The notes under the pieces are model-generated. The model was not told the DNA's origin, searched no databases, and worked only from the letters and a program-made list of their open reading frames with translations. A program made the translations under genes and the position numbers. DNA of 5,716 nt from JBGZEX01 sp041846495 (GTDB lineage: Bacteria > Bacteroidota > Bacteroidia > Bacteroidales > Marinifilaceae), in NCBI GenBank assembly GCA_041846495.1, contig JBGZEX010000090.1:1-5716 (forward strand), read 5' to 3'. Of this stretch, positions 1 to 5,716 are shown one piece after another. Positions within the stretch are counted from its first letter, which is position 1. Each line of letters starts with the position of its first letter.

Positions 1-1470
1 CTAAGGCTTTTAATCAAACAAAAACGTAATAGAATTCTAAAAGAAGCGGAAACGGAAGCGGAGGTCATAAAAAAAGACAAAATATTACAGGCAAAAGAAA
101 AAATTTTACAACTGAAAGCCGAACAGGAGAAACAGTTCAATTCGCGCAACAGTAAATTGGTCATATCCGAAAATAAAATCAAACAATTAGAGACGACTCT
201 TATTGAAAAAAGCGACGAACTTATAAAAAAGACCAAAGAATTAAAATTTCAAAGCGAAACTTTAAATAATCAAAAGGAACTTCTGGAAAGGAAAAATGCG
301 GAAATCGACAAAATAAAAAAACAACAGATCGAACGTTTGGAATCCATTTCCGGAATGTCCGCCAAACAGGCAAAAGAAAACCTGATCTCTTCCTTAAAAG
401 AGGAAGCGGAGGGGGAAGCCATTTCTTACATAAACGAGATTATGGAGGAAGCCCGGATGACGGCAAATACCGAGGCTAAAAAAGTTATTATCAGCACTAT
501 TCAGCGAGTAGCCACAGAGACGGCCACAGAGAATGCCGTTTCGATATTTCATATAGAATCCGATGAAATAAAGGGACGTATCATCGGACGGGAAGGGAGG
601 AATATCCGGGCCTTGGAAGCCGCTACAGGAGTGGAAATCATCGTAGACGATACTCCGGAAGCCATCGTATTATCGGGTTTCGATCCCGTAAGGCGGGAAA
701 TCGCCCGTCTTTCCCTCCACCAACTCGTCCAGGACGGACGTATCCACCCTGCCCGTATCGAAGAAGTCGTAAATAAAGTAAAAAAACAAATTGAAGAAGA
801 AATCGTCGAAACGGGAAAGCGTACGACTATAGATTTAGGTATACACGGAATGCATCCGGAACTCATTCGTTTGGTAGGAAAAATGAAATACCGCTCCTCT
901 TACGGGCAAAATCTGCTTCAACACGCTCGGGAGACGGCAAACTTATGTGCTACTATGGCAGCGGAACTCGGCCTCAATGCGAAGAAAGCGAAAAGAGCCG
1001 GACTTTTGCACGATATCGGCAAAGTGCCCGACGACGAACCGGAACTGCCTCACGCTCTTCTCGGCATGCAATTGGCGGAAAGATATAAAGAAAAACCCGA
1101 CATATGCAATGCCATAGGGGCGCATCACGAAGAAATAGAAATGACTTCCCTGCTGGCCCCCATCGTACAGGCCTGCGATGCCATATCGGGTGCCCGTCCC
1201 GGTGCCCGACGGGAAGTGGTGGAATCTTATATCAAACGGCTCAAAGACATGGAAGACTTGGCTTTATCCTATAACGGAGTTGTCAAGACATTTGCCATAC
1301 AAGCCGGAAGAGAATTGAGAGTGGTGGTCGGAAGCGAAAAGATATCCGATGCCGAAGCCGAAAAAATATCTTTCGACATCGCCCGTCGCATTCAAGACGA
1401 AATGACTTACCCGGGACAGGTGAAAGTGACGGTAATCCGAGAAACAAGAGCCGTGAATTACGCCAAATAA
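1..1470 (+). CDS. rny: Ribonuclease Y, 5'-partial (N-terminal membrane anchor off the left edge)
   Basis: RNase Y is a membrane-anchored endoribonuclease that starts decay and processing of many mRNAs. Frame 1 is open from base 1 to the TAA at 1468-1470, giving 489 visible codons. Codons 1 to about 115 are a Lys/Glu/Gln-rich coiled coil. A KH RNA-binding domain follows, with the GRIIGREG loop at codons 192-199. Next is an HD phosphohydrolase domain with H308 (HARET), the H337-D338 pair (LLHDIGK), H375-H376 (AHHEE) and D393 (CDAISGARPGARRE), which are the expected metal-binding positions. The end, GQVKVTVIRETRAV, is the usual family C-terminus. Family members are about 510-520 residues, so roughly 20-30 residues are missing, matching the absent transmembrane helix. 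A TTG at 157 could be read as a start but lies inside the coiled coil, and the frame continues upstream, so I reject it. All catalytic residues are present. A strong terminator follows, so this is the last gene of its transcript. Identification is secure. Confidence 0.97.
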   Translation, partial: LRLLIKQKRNRILKEAETEAEVIKKDKILQAKEKILQLKAEQEKQFNSRNSKLVISENKIKQLETTLIEKSDELIKKTKELKFQSETLNNQKELLERKNAEIDKIKKQQIERLESISGMSAKQAKENLISSLKEEAEGEAISYINEIMEEARMTANTEAKKVIISTIQRVATETATENAVSIFHIESDEIKGRIIGREGRNIRALEAATGVEIIVDDTPEAIVLSGFDPVRREIARLSLHQLVQDGRIHPARIEEVVNKVKKQIEEEIVETGKRTTIDLGIHGMHPELIRLVGKMKYRSSYGQNLLQHARETANLCATMAAELGLNAKKAKRAGLLHDIGKVPDDEPELPHALLGMQLAERYKEKPDICNAIGAHHEEIEMTSLLAPIVQACDAISGARPGARREVVESYIKRLKDMEDLALSYNGVVKTFAIQAGRELRVVVGSEKISDAEAEKISFDIARRIQDEMTYPGQVKVTVIRETRAVNYAK

Positions 1471-1490
1471 AACGGTCTCCGAAATACCCT

Positions 1491-1531
1491 ATCCCCGAAA
1501 CTTCCGCCTCCGGAGAGATTCGGGGATTTTT
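1491..1531 (+). terminator. Intrinsic terminator of rny
   Basis: A perfect 9-bp stem pairs ATCCCCGAA (1491-1499) with TTCGGGGAT (1519-1527) and is followed by four more T residues (1528-1531). The enclosed segment can form a small inner hairpin, TCCG (1503-1506) with CGGA (1511-1514) around a 4-nt loop, giving a compact GC-rich structure. It begins 21 nt after the rny stop. There is no matching A-run on its left side, so it should work only on the + strand. It separates rny from the next transcript. Confidence 0.88.
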
Positions 1532-1533
1532 AC

Positions 1534-1564
1534 TTTCGAATATCGAAAAAACTTTTTATTTTTG
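1534..1564 (+). promoter_or_regulatory. Bacteroidales-type promoter for the phosphorylase operon
   Basis: TATTTTTG at 1557-1564 matches the Bacteroidetes -7 consensus TAnnTTTG exactly. A TTTC at 1534-1537 matches three of four bases of the -33 TTTG element, with a 19-nt spacer, which is the usual distance. Transcription would start near 1570-1572 and leave a leader of about 22 nt before the ATG at 1594. The -33 element begins only 2 nt after the T-run of the rny terminator, so terminator and promoter are packed side by side. The call rests on consensus and position, with no experimental support. Confidence 0.6.
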
Positions 1565-1593
1565 GCTTCAAATCGTAAATCACAGCCTGAAAA

Positions 1594-2481
1594 ATGAAAA
1601 TCATTCCGGAATCCGAACTCATTGTCAATAATGACGGAAGCATATTCCACCTCCATTTACACCCCGAAGACATAGCCGACGACATTCTAATCGTCGGCGA
1701 CCCGGGTAGAGTAAAAATCGTCGCCTCTTTATTCGACAAAACGGAAATTCGTAAATCCAACCGGGAGTTTGCGACAGCTACAGGATATTACAACGGGAAA
1801 CGGCTCTCTGTCCTATCGACCGGTATCGGGCCCGACAATATAGATATCGTAATGACCGAATTGGATGCATTGGCAAATATCGATTTCCGAACACGAACCC
1901 CTAAATCCCAACACAAACAATTGAGAATTATCCGTATGGGTACTTCCGGTTCGCTCGATCCGGAACTCGCCTTAGGAAGTTTTGCGGTATCCGAGAAAAG
2001 CATCGGCATAGACGGTCTGCTGCATTTTTACGCCCATTCCTCAAAAATTCGGGATATCGAACTCGAAGAAGCCTTCATCCGACATTGCGAATGGATTTCC
2101 GACGCTCCCCGTCCTTATGCGGTAAGTGCAGATCCGGAACTCGTATCCTGTTTGTGTAAAAATCGAAATGTAACCAAAGGCATCACGGTAACCGCCGGGG
2201 GATTTTACGGTCCCCAAGGAAGGGAAGTTCGATTGTCGGTCGCTATGCCCGACATCAACTCCAGACTTACGAATTTCAGATATAAAAACCGGAAGATTGC
2301 CAACTATGAAATGGAGTCCGCCCCCATTGCCGGCCTATCCGCTCTCTTGGGACATAAAGCCGCTACCATATGTATGATTGTCGCGGGCAGGAATACCGGA
2401 GAAGCCCTTACCGACTATCATAAGAAAATGAAAGAAATGATTCTGCATACATTGAACAGCATTACAAGCTTAAAAATTTAA
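1594..2481 (+). CDS. Uridine-phosphorylase-type nucleoside phosphorylase
   Basis: This is a PNP/UDP (NP-I) family enzyme of 295 residues. It should cleave a nucleoside with phosphate to give a free base and ribose-1-phosphate in the cytoplasm. Visible motifs follow the order in E. coli Udp. H19 (FHL) corresponds to the subunit-interface histidine. G35-D36 and R39 (GDPGRV) are phosphate ligands, as are R114 and T117 (RMGTSG). E239-M240-E241 (NYEMES) is the ribose-binding motif. F204, Q208 and R210 (FYGPQGR) keep the F-x3-Q-x-R spacing that binds uracil in Udp, so pyrimidine nucleosides, most likely uridine, are the inferred substrate. It is longer than E. coli Udp (about 253 residues), partly from a basic insert near residues 97-112. 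The ATG at 1594 is the natural start: it lies just downstream of the promoter, and the motifs begin soon after it. It heads a probable operon, ending 4 nt before the next gene. The family is certain; the exact base specificity is not. Confidence 0.92.
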   Translation: MKIIPESELIVNNDGSIFHLHLHPEDIADDILIVGDPGRVKIVASLFDKTEIRKSNREFATATGYYNGKRLSVLSTGIGPDNIDIVMTELDALANIDFRTRTPKSQHKQLRIIRMGTSGSLDPELALGSFAVSEKSIGIDGLLHFYAHSSKIRDIELEEAFIRHCEWISDAPRPYAVSADPELVSCLCKNRNVTKGITVTAGGFYGPQGREVRLSVAMPDINSRLTNFRYKNRKIANYEMESAPIAGLSALLGHKAATICMIVAGRNTGEALTDYHKKMKEMILHTLNSITSLKI

Positions 2482-2485
2482 ATCT

Positions 2486-2950
2486 ATGATACAACGTTCA
2501 CAAAGCCTGTTTCTACTGTTTACGCTCATCGTAAACCTCCTTATGTTTTTCATACCGGTAGCCGAGATTATCATACCGGGAGATACCTCCTATATGTATT
2601 ATACGACAAAAGTCATCCGGACCATAAACGGAGAACAATGTTTTATGAATTATAATATTTACTCCATGATATTAAACATCATCATCGTCCTTATGCCGCT
2701 TGTCACTATTTTCATCTATAAAAAACGCCTCCTTCAAATACGTCTATGCGTATTCAACATCATATTGATGTTGGGCATGACCATTATGATGTATGTACAA
2801 ACTTCTCAAACCTCTCAGAAACTGGAAGCCGATTTTATTCTCAAAACCCCCATGATATTCCCTATCGTCGGGATTATATTCACAGTGCTTGCATTGAGAG
2901 GTATCATAAAAGACATCACCCTTTTAAAATCATACGACAGAATACGTTAA
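2486..2950 (+). CDS. DUF4293 family membrane protein, function unknown
   Basis: This 154-residue protein has four predicted membrane segments, at about residues 7-29, 57-77, 84-105 and 123-141. The opening MIQRSQSLFLL and the ending KSYDRIR resemble the typical MIQRIQ... start and ...S-DRLR end of DUF4293, a family I know from Bacteroidota. A longer polar loop (about residues 31-56) lies between helices 1 and 2, and basic residues KKR (79-81) lie between helices 2 and 3. The even number of helices and the positive loop suggest both termini are cytoplasmic. It starts 4 nt after the phosphorylase stop and so is very likely cotranscribed with it. No catalytic or transport motif is visible. I do not know its function, and its position gives only a weak hint of a link to salvage or envelope work. 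Its length fits the family and nothing suggests truncation. Confidence 0.85.
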   Translation: MIQRSQSLFLLFTLIVNLLMFFIPVAEIIIPGDTSYMYYTTKVIRTINGEQCFMNYNIYSMILNIIIVLMPLVTIFIYKKRLLQIRLCVFNIILMLGMTIMMYVQTSQTSQKLEADFILKTPMIFPIVGIIFTVLALRGIIKDITLLKSYDRIR

Positions 2951-2977
2951 TCCGTTTTTAATATATAAACCATCGAT

Positions 2978-4672
2978 ATGAAACGATTTTTTTTAATTCC
3001 GGCACTGGTTCTCGCATGCCATTGCAAACCGATATTCGCATGTACGAATTACCTTATTACCAAAGGAGCCTCCAAAGACGGCTCTTCGATGATAACTTAT
3101 TCCGCAGATTCCCACGTACTCTACGGAGAACTCTACCATTGGTCCGCCCGTATATGGGCACCCGGCTCCATGCTCGATATTTACGAATGGGATACGGGCG
3201 AATACAAGGGTAAGATAGCCCAAGTGGCAGAGACCTACAATGTAGTGGGCAATATGAACGAATATCAGCTTGCCATAGGGGAAACCACTTACGGAGGATT
3301 AAAGGAATTGCACACTCAGACGGGAGCCGTCATGGATTACGGCAGTCTGATTTACGTAACGCTCCAAAGGGCGAAGAATGCAAGGGAAGCCATAAAAATC
3401 ATGACCGAACTCGTTGCCGAATACGGATATGCAAGCGAAGGGGAATCCTTCTCCATTTGCGACCCCGATGAAGTATGGATTTTAGAGATGATCGGGAAAG
3501 GCGAAGGAGAGAAAGGAGCCGTATGGGTGGCCCGGATGATCCCCGACGGTTACGTGTCCGGGCATGCCAATCAAGCCCGCATCACCACCTTCCCTTTAAA
3601 AGGAAAAGATGTTATCACTTCCGATAAAATCCACAAGATTTTCAATAAAAATATCACCACGGTATATGCAAAGGACGTAATTTCATTTGCCAAGAGAAAA
3701 GGTTTCTATCCCCAAAAAGCCAAAGAAAGCGATTTCAGCTTTTCGGACACTTATGCTCCCTTGGATTTCTCTGCATGCCGGGCCTGCGAAATAAGAGTAT
3801 GGACATTTTTCAATACCGTAAAATCGGGTATGGATGCATATTGGGATTATGCAACCGGAAGAAACATAGAAAAAGACGAAAAAGGATATGCTCTGAACAG
3901 AATGCCGCTATGGGTGAAACCCGATAAAAAAATCGACCTGCAGGAGGTTATGGATTGTATGAGAGATCATCTGGAAGGAACCGAATTGGATATGAGCAAA
4001 GATGTGGGAGCCGGTCCTTACGAATGTCCTTACAGATGGCGACCTATGAGTTTTGAAGTAGACGGTAAAAAATACGTACACGAACGTACGACAGCCACCC
4101 AACAAACGGGATTCTCTTTCGTAGCCCAAAGCCGGGGATGGCTGCCGCGGGAAATCGGCGGCATATTGTGGTTCGGCGTAGACGATGCCGCCAGCAGCGT
4201 ATACTTCCCGATGTATACCTCTGCGACAAAAGTGCCCCGTGCATACGAAAAAGGAAACGGAAGCATGATGAAATTTACAAACGAAGCGGCATTTTGGGTA
4301 TTCAACCAGGTAACCAACTTTGCCTACACCCGATACAATATCATACATCCCGATATCCGCAAAAAACAAGTGGAAATCGAAACTTCCTACAGGGATTTAG
4401 TGAAAGAAACCGACCGAAAAGCCGAACAACTTATAAAGGCCGACCCTCAAAAAGCCGTAGCTTTCCTTACGAAAATATCCGAAGACACCGGAAACAAACT
4501 GGTCGAGGATTGGAGAAATTTCTACGGATACCTCTTTGCCAGATATATGGACGGAAATATAAAAACCGAAATTCCCGGTAAACAAAATCCCAAAGTGGAA
4601 CAACCCCAACTTCCCGAAAACGTACGTCGAAGAATAGTCGAAGAAACCGGAGACAAACTTTTGGCATACTAA
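2978..4672 (+). CDS. Secreted C69-family dipeptidase (PepD-like Ntn hydrolase)
   Basis: This 564-residue enzyme belongs to peptidase family C69, N-terminal-nucleophile hydrolases that release amino acids from dipeptides. Residues 1-21 are a signal peptide (KR, then a hydrophobic core) ending PIFA, followed by C22-TNYLITKGAS. The family uses such a cysteine, exposed at the mature N-terminus, as nucleophile. Other family-like blocks are YSADSH (41-46), VVGNMNEYQLAIGETTYGG (89-107), EGESFSICDPDEVWILEMIGKG (154-175) and GHANQARITTFP (195-206). Residues about 465-530 form a charged helical tail. The signal peptide predicts a periplasmic or surface location. A second cysteine, C14 in VLAC, resembles a lipobox, so lipoprotein processing is a possible but less likely alternative. 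The gene starts 27 nt after the DUF4293 gene with no promoter match between, so it probably ends the operon. Its stop codon lies inside the following terminator. The family call is firm; substrate range is inferred. Confidence 0.93.
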   Translation: MKRFFLIPALVLACHCKPIFACTNYLITKGASKDGSSMITYSADSHVLYGELYHWSARIWAPGSMLDIYEWDTGEYKGKIAQVAETYNVVGNMNEYQLAIGETTYGGLKELHTQTGAVMDYGSLIYVTLQRAKNAREAIKIMTELVAEYGYASEGESFSICDPDEVWILEMIGKGEGEKGAVWVARMIPDGYVSGHANQARITTFPLKGKDVITSDKIHKIFNKNITTVYAKDVISFAKRKGFYPQKAKESDFSFSDTYAPLDFSACRACEIRVWTFFNTVKSGMDAYWDYATGRNIEKDEKGYALNRMPLWVKPDKKIDLQEVMDCMRDHLEGTELDMSKDVGAGPYECPYRWRPMSFEVDGKKYVHERTTATQQTGFSFVAQSRGWLPREIGGILWFGVDDAASSVYFPMYTSATKVPRAYEKGNGSMMKFTNEAAFWVFNQVTNFAYTRYNIIHPDIRKKQVEIETSYRDLVKETDRKAEQLIKADPQKAVAFLTKISEDTGNKLVEDWRNFYGYLFARYMDGNIKTEIPGKQNPKVEQPQLPENVRRRIVEETGDKLLAY

Positions 4673-4707
4673 AAAATAAGGAGCTTTTTAAAAGCTCCTT
4701 ATTTTTT
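4671..4707. terminator. Bidirectional terminator between C69 gene and rplS
   Basis: This is a perfect inverted repeat with centre at 4689. The core AAGGAGC (4678-4684) pairs with GCTCCTT (4694-4700), extended inward by T/A pairs and outward by a T-A pair and six A-T pairs. It has six T residues on the right (4702-4707) for + strand transcripts and six A residues on the left (4671-4676) for - strand transcripts, so it suits both converging genes. The last two bases of the C69 stop codon (TAA, 4670-4672) are part of the repeat. The rplS stop is 8 nt from its right edge. Confidence 0.92.
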
Positions 4708-4715
4708 ACTCCGTA

Positions 4716-5069
4716 TCAAACCCTTTTATCCTTAATCTTCGCCTTTTTCCCGGTAAGATTCCGGAAATAATAAATCCGGGCTCTTCTGACTTTACCCACT
4801 TTATTTATTTCGATTTCCTTAATAAAAGGAGAATTTATCGGAAATATACGTTCTACGCCCACATTGCCGGACATTTTACGAACCGTAAAGGTCTTGGTCT
4901 CTCCCGTTCCCTTCACTTGAATAACCACTCCGCGAAATACCTGAATACGTTCTTTATTACCTTCTACAATGCGATAATGTACGCTAACGGTATCTCCCGA
5001 ATGAAATTCGGGATGCTCTACCTTGTTTTCCCGAGCGAATGCCTGCTCGGCAACTTTAATCAAATCCAT
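4716..5069 (-). CDS. rplS: 50S ribosomal protein L19
   Basis: L19 is a large-subunit ribosomal protein located at the interface with the 30S subunit. The 117-residue length is normal for bacterial L19 (about 115). Family blocks are present: EFHSGDTVSVHYRIVEGNKERIQVFRG is the hallmark N-terminal stretch (residues about 21-47), followed by GVVIQVKGTGETKTFTVRK, VGVERIFP (71-78) and VGKVRRARIYYFRNLTGKKAKI near the end. The CAT at 5067-5069 gives the ATG start, preceded on the coding strand by a very AT-rich leader with no clear Shine-Dalgarno, as is usual in this phylum. Transcription probably starts near 5148 from its own promoter. It converges with the C69 gene, and both stop at the shared bidirectional terminator. 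No trmD, rimM or rpsP, its partners in many other bacteria, are next to it here. Identification is secure. Confidence 0.98.
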   Translation of the reverse strand: MDLIKVAEQAFARENKVEHPEFHSGDTVSVHYRIVEGNKERIQVFRGVVIQVKGTGETKTFTVRKMSGNVGVERIFPINSPFIKEIEINKVGKVRRARIYYFRNLTGKKAKIKDKRV

Positions 5070-5095
5070 CTCTGTTATATTTAATTATTAATTAT

Positions 5096-5142
5096 CGAAT
5101 ACAGTATGACAACGGAGTCTTTCGTTTCAGAGACTGTATACG
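5096..5142 (-). promoter_or_regulatory. Foldable 5' leader of rplS
   Basis: Within the predicted leader (about 5148 to 5070 on the - strand) an outer stem can form between 5133-5139 and 5099-5105 (7 bp). It extends past one U-U mismatch by two G-C pairs (5141-5142 with 5096-5097). An inner 4-bp stem, 5123-5126 with 5111-5114, fits inside the loop. An alternative 5-bp stem (5131-5135 with 5116-5120) reuses part of the outer stem, so the two cannot coexist. L19 leaders that control their own gene are known in Firmicutes; whether this is an equivalent is untested, and I do not recognise a known RNA family. Confidence 0.35.
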
Positions 5143-5147
5143 TATAC
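5136..5147. repeat. 12-bp perfect palindrome at the rplS start site
   Basis: GTATACGTATAC reads the same on both strands. On the rplS strand it begins 7 nt after the end of the -7 box, so it would cover roughly the first dozen transcribed bases. This is where an operator might be, although part of it also contributes to the leader stem. No regulator is identified. Confidence 0.5.
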
Positions 5148-5154
5148 CGGACGG

Positions 5155-5186
5155 CAAATTTAGGATATTTATAACGCACCTCCAAA
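5155..5186 (-). promoter_or_regulatory. rplS: Bacteroidales-type promoter for rplS
   Basis: On the - strand, TAAATTTG (5162 to 5155) is an exact TAnnTTTG -7 box, and TTTG (5186 to 5183) is an exact -33 element, separated by 20 nt. The start should be near 5148, giving a leader of about 79 nt before the rplS ATG. It lies 120 nt downstream of the sigma factor stop, so rplS does not need readthrough from that gene. Both elements are exact, which makes this the stronger of the two promoter calls. Confidence 0.68.
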
Positions 5187-5306
5187 TATTATTGAAAAAA
5201 ACATTTCAACAGGGGCGGGAACTCCATCTTTTAGCGTTATTCGTCCCGATTCGTCGATAAACCCGGACTTCGGTTCATTACGCAATTCCCGAAATGCCGT
5301 CCCGAA
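5163..5306. other. Spacer between the sigma factor gene and the rplS promoter
   Basis: The full gap between the two genes is 237 bp (5070-5306). Its left part holds the rplS leader and promoter. This right part carries no ORF with recognisable coding character and no convincing terminator for the sigma gene. The best inverted repeat is a weak AT-only stem, TTGAAA (5192-5197) with TTTCAA (5204-5209). A short motif TCCCGA occurs three times on the + strand (5244-5249, 5287-5292, 5300-5305), too short to interpret. Confidence 0.5.
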
Positions 5307-5716
5307 TCAAGAACGCCGTATATCTTTATCGATGAAAGACCTGATTTTCAGATATGCTTTTTTTATATTTTTATGAACTTGCGAATAGGTTACATTTAAC
5401 TCTTGCGATATTTCCGTATAATCCTTCCCTTTCAATTTCATCTTTAGGATTTGTTTTTGCAAATCGGAAAGATTTTCCATAGTCGACTTCAATCGGGCGA
5501 ACAATTCGTCATAAGTCGTGTCGTATTCGGTCGTCGTGCTGAAAATCAACGACTCGAAATATTTAAGATTATGCCTGTCTACCACATTCCGATGGCGCAG
5601 AAAGCTGATGCATCTATTTTTAGCCATTGCCAAAAGATAATATTTAAGCTCGACTCCCTCCGATAAAGAATCGTATTTTTCAAAAAAGCATATGAAAACG
5701 TCTTGAGCAATATCTC
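5307..5716 (-). CDS. ECF-type sigma-70 family sigma factor, 5'-partial (start off the right edge)
   Basis: This is an RNA polymerase sigma subunit that redirects transcription to particular promoters. The frame is open from the window edge to the TGA at 5309-5307, with 135 complete codons visible; ECF sigmas are usually about 160-190 residues, so some 30-50 are missing. The visible part begins DIAQDVF, the core polymerase-binding part of region 2. It continues with YYLLAMAKNRCISFLRHR (about residues 25-42), the promoter -10 reading part. After a short linker comes region 4 (about residues 71-128: LFARLK, ENLSDLQKQIL, then the helix-turn-helix DYTEISQELNVTYSQVHKNIKKA). A TTG at 5633-5631 and the ATG at 5627-5625 lie inside region 2 and cannot be the true start. 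The region 4 helix differs somewhat from the SusCD-linked ECFs I recall. No anti-sigma gene follows it; its downstream neighbour is rplS. Target genes are unknown. Confidence 0.9.
   Translation of the reverse strand, partial: DIAQDVFICFFEKYDSLSEGVELKYYLLAMAKNRCISFLRHRNVVDRHNLKYFESLIFSTTTEYDTTYDELFARLKSTMENLSDLQKQILKMKLKGKDYTEISQELNVTYSQVHKNIKKAYLKIRSFIDKDIRRS

Noticed and set aside
157..159. TTG at 157 as the start of RNase Y
   Set aside because: The same frame is open back to base 1 and encodes typical RNase Y coiled-coil sequence, so the real start is upstream of the window.
2951..2977. AT-rich spacer before the C69 gene as a separate promoter
   Set aside because: No TAnnTTTG match in the 27-nt gap or just upstream, so cotranscription with the DUF4293 gene is the simpler reading.
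3908..4369. Long minus-strand open frame (153 codons) opposite the C69 gene
   Set aside because: It lies wholly antisense to a well-identified gene and has no recognisable domain or promoter; its composition is what the reverse of a Bacteroidota coding frame gives.
4138..4581. Plus-strand open frame of 147 codons inside the C69 gene
   Set aside because: It is an out-of-frame reading of the C69 coding sequence, rich in Arg and Lys with no domain; a shadow frame.
5192..5209. TTGAAA/TTTCAA inverted repeat as a terminator for the sigma factor gene
   Set aside because: The stem is only 6 bp and AT-rich, and on the sigma strand the T-run lies within the loop and stem instead of following it.
5244..5305. 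Three copies of TCCCGA near the end of the sigma gene as a regulatory repeat
   Set aside because: Six-base motifs with uneven spacing; one copy overlaps the sigma factor's stop boundary and chance occurrence is likely.
5625..5633. TTG or ATG near 5625-5633 as the start of the sigma factor
   Set aside because: The frame continues to the right edge and encodes the DIAQDVF part of sigma region 2, so these codons are internal.

Overview
The window looks like a piece of chromosome from a member of the Bacteroidales (phylum Bacteroidota). The clues agree with each other. There is a Bacteroidota-type RNase Y, a DUF4293 membrane protein (a family I know from this phylum), and a secreted C69 dipeptidase of the Bacteroides type. 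Two promoter candidates fit the phylum's TTTG / TAnnTTTG consensus rather than TTGACA / TATAAT. No strong purine-rich ribosome binding sites are visible upstream of the starts I checked. I cannot assign a genus. I see no mobile element, CRISPR array, tRNA or rRNA, and base composition looks even throughout.

Layout. At 1-1470 (+) lies RNase Y (rny), missing only its N-terminal membrane anchor off the left edge and closed by a strong intrinsic terminator. At 1594-4672 (+) lies a probable three-gene operon: a uridine-phosphorylase-type nucleoside phosphorylase, a DUF4293 four-helix membrane protein (4-nt gap), and a secreted C69 dipeptidase (27-nt gap). It is driven by a promoter placed directly after the rny terminator. 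At 4671-4707 a perfect inverted repeat acts as a bidirectional terminator between the converging C69 and rplS genes and includes the C69 stop codon. At 4716-5069 (-) lies rplS (ribosomal protein L19), with its own promoter and a leader of about 80 nt that can fold. At 5307-5716 (-) lies the C-terminal part of an ECF-type sigma factor whose start is off the right edge.

Functionally the window is mostly housekeeping: mRNA turnover (RNase Y), nucleoside salvage (phosphorylase), envelope peptide hydrolysis (C69), translation (L19) and regulation (sigma factor). I found no convincing undescribed multi-gene system. The points most worth a second look are the palindrome and foldable leader at the rplS start site, the ambiguous lipoprotein versus Ntn-nucleophile processing of the C69 enzyme, the uncharacterised DUF4293 protein in a salvage operon, and the sigma factor with no FecR-like anti-sigma gene on its downstream side.
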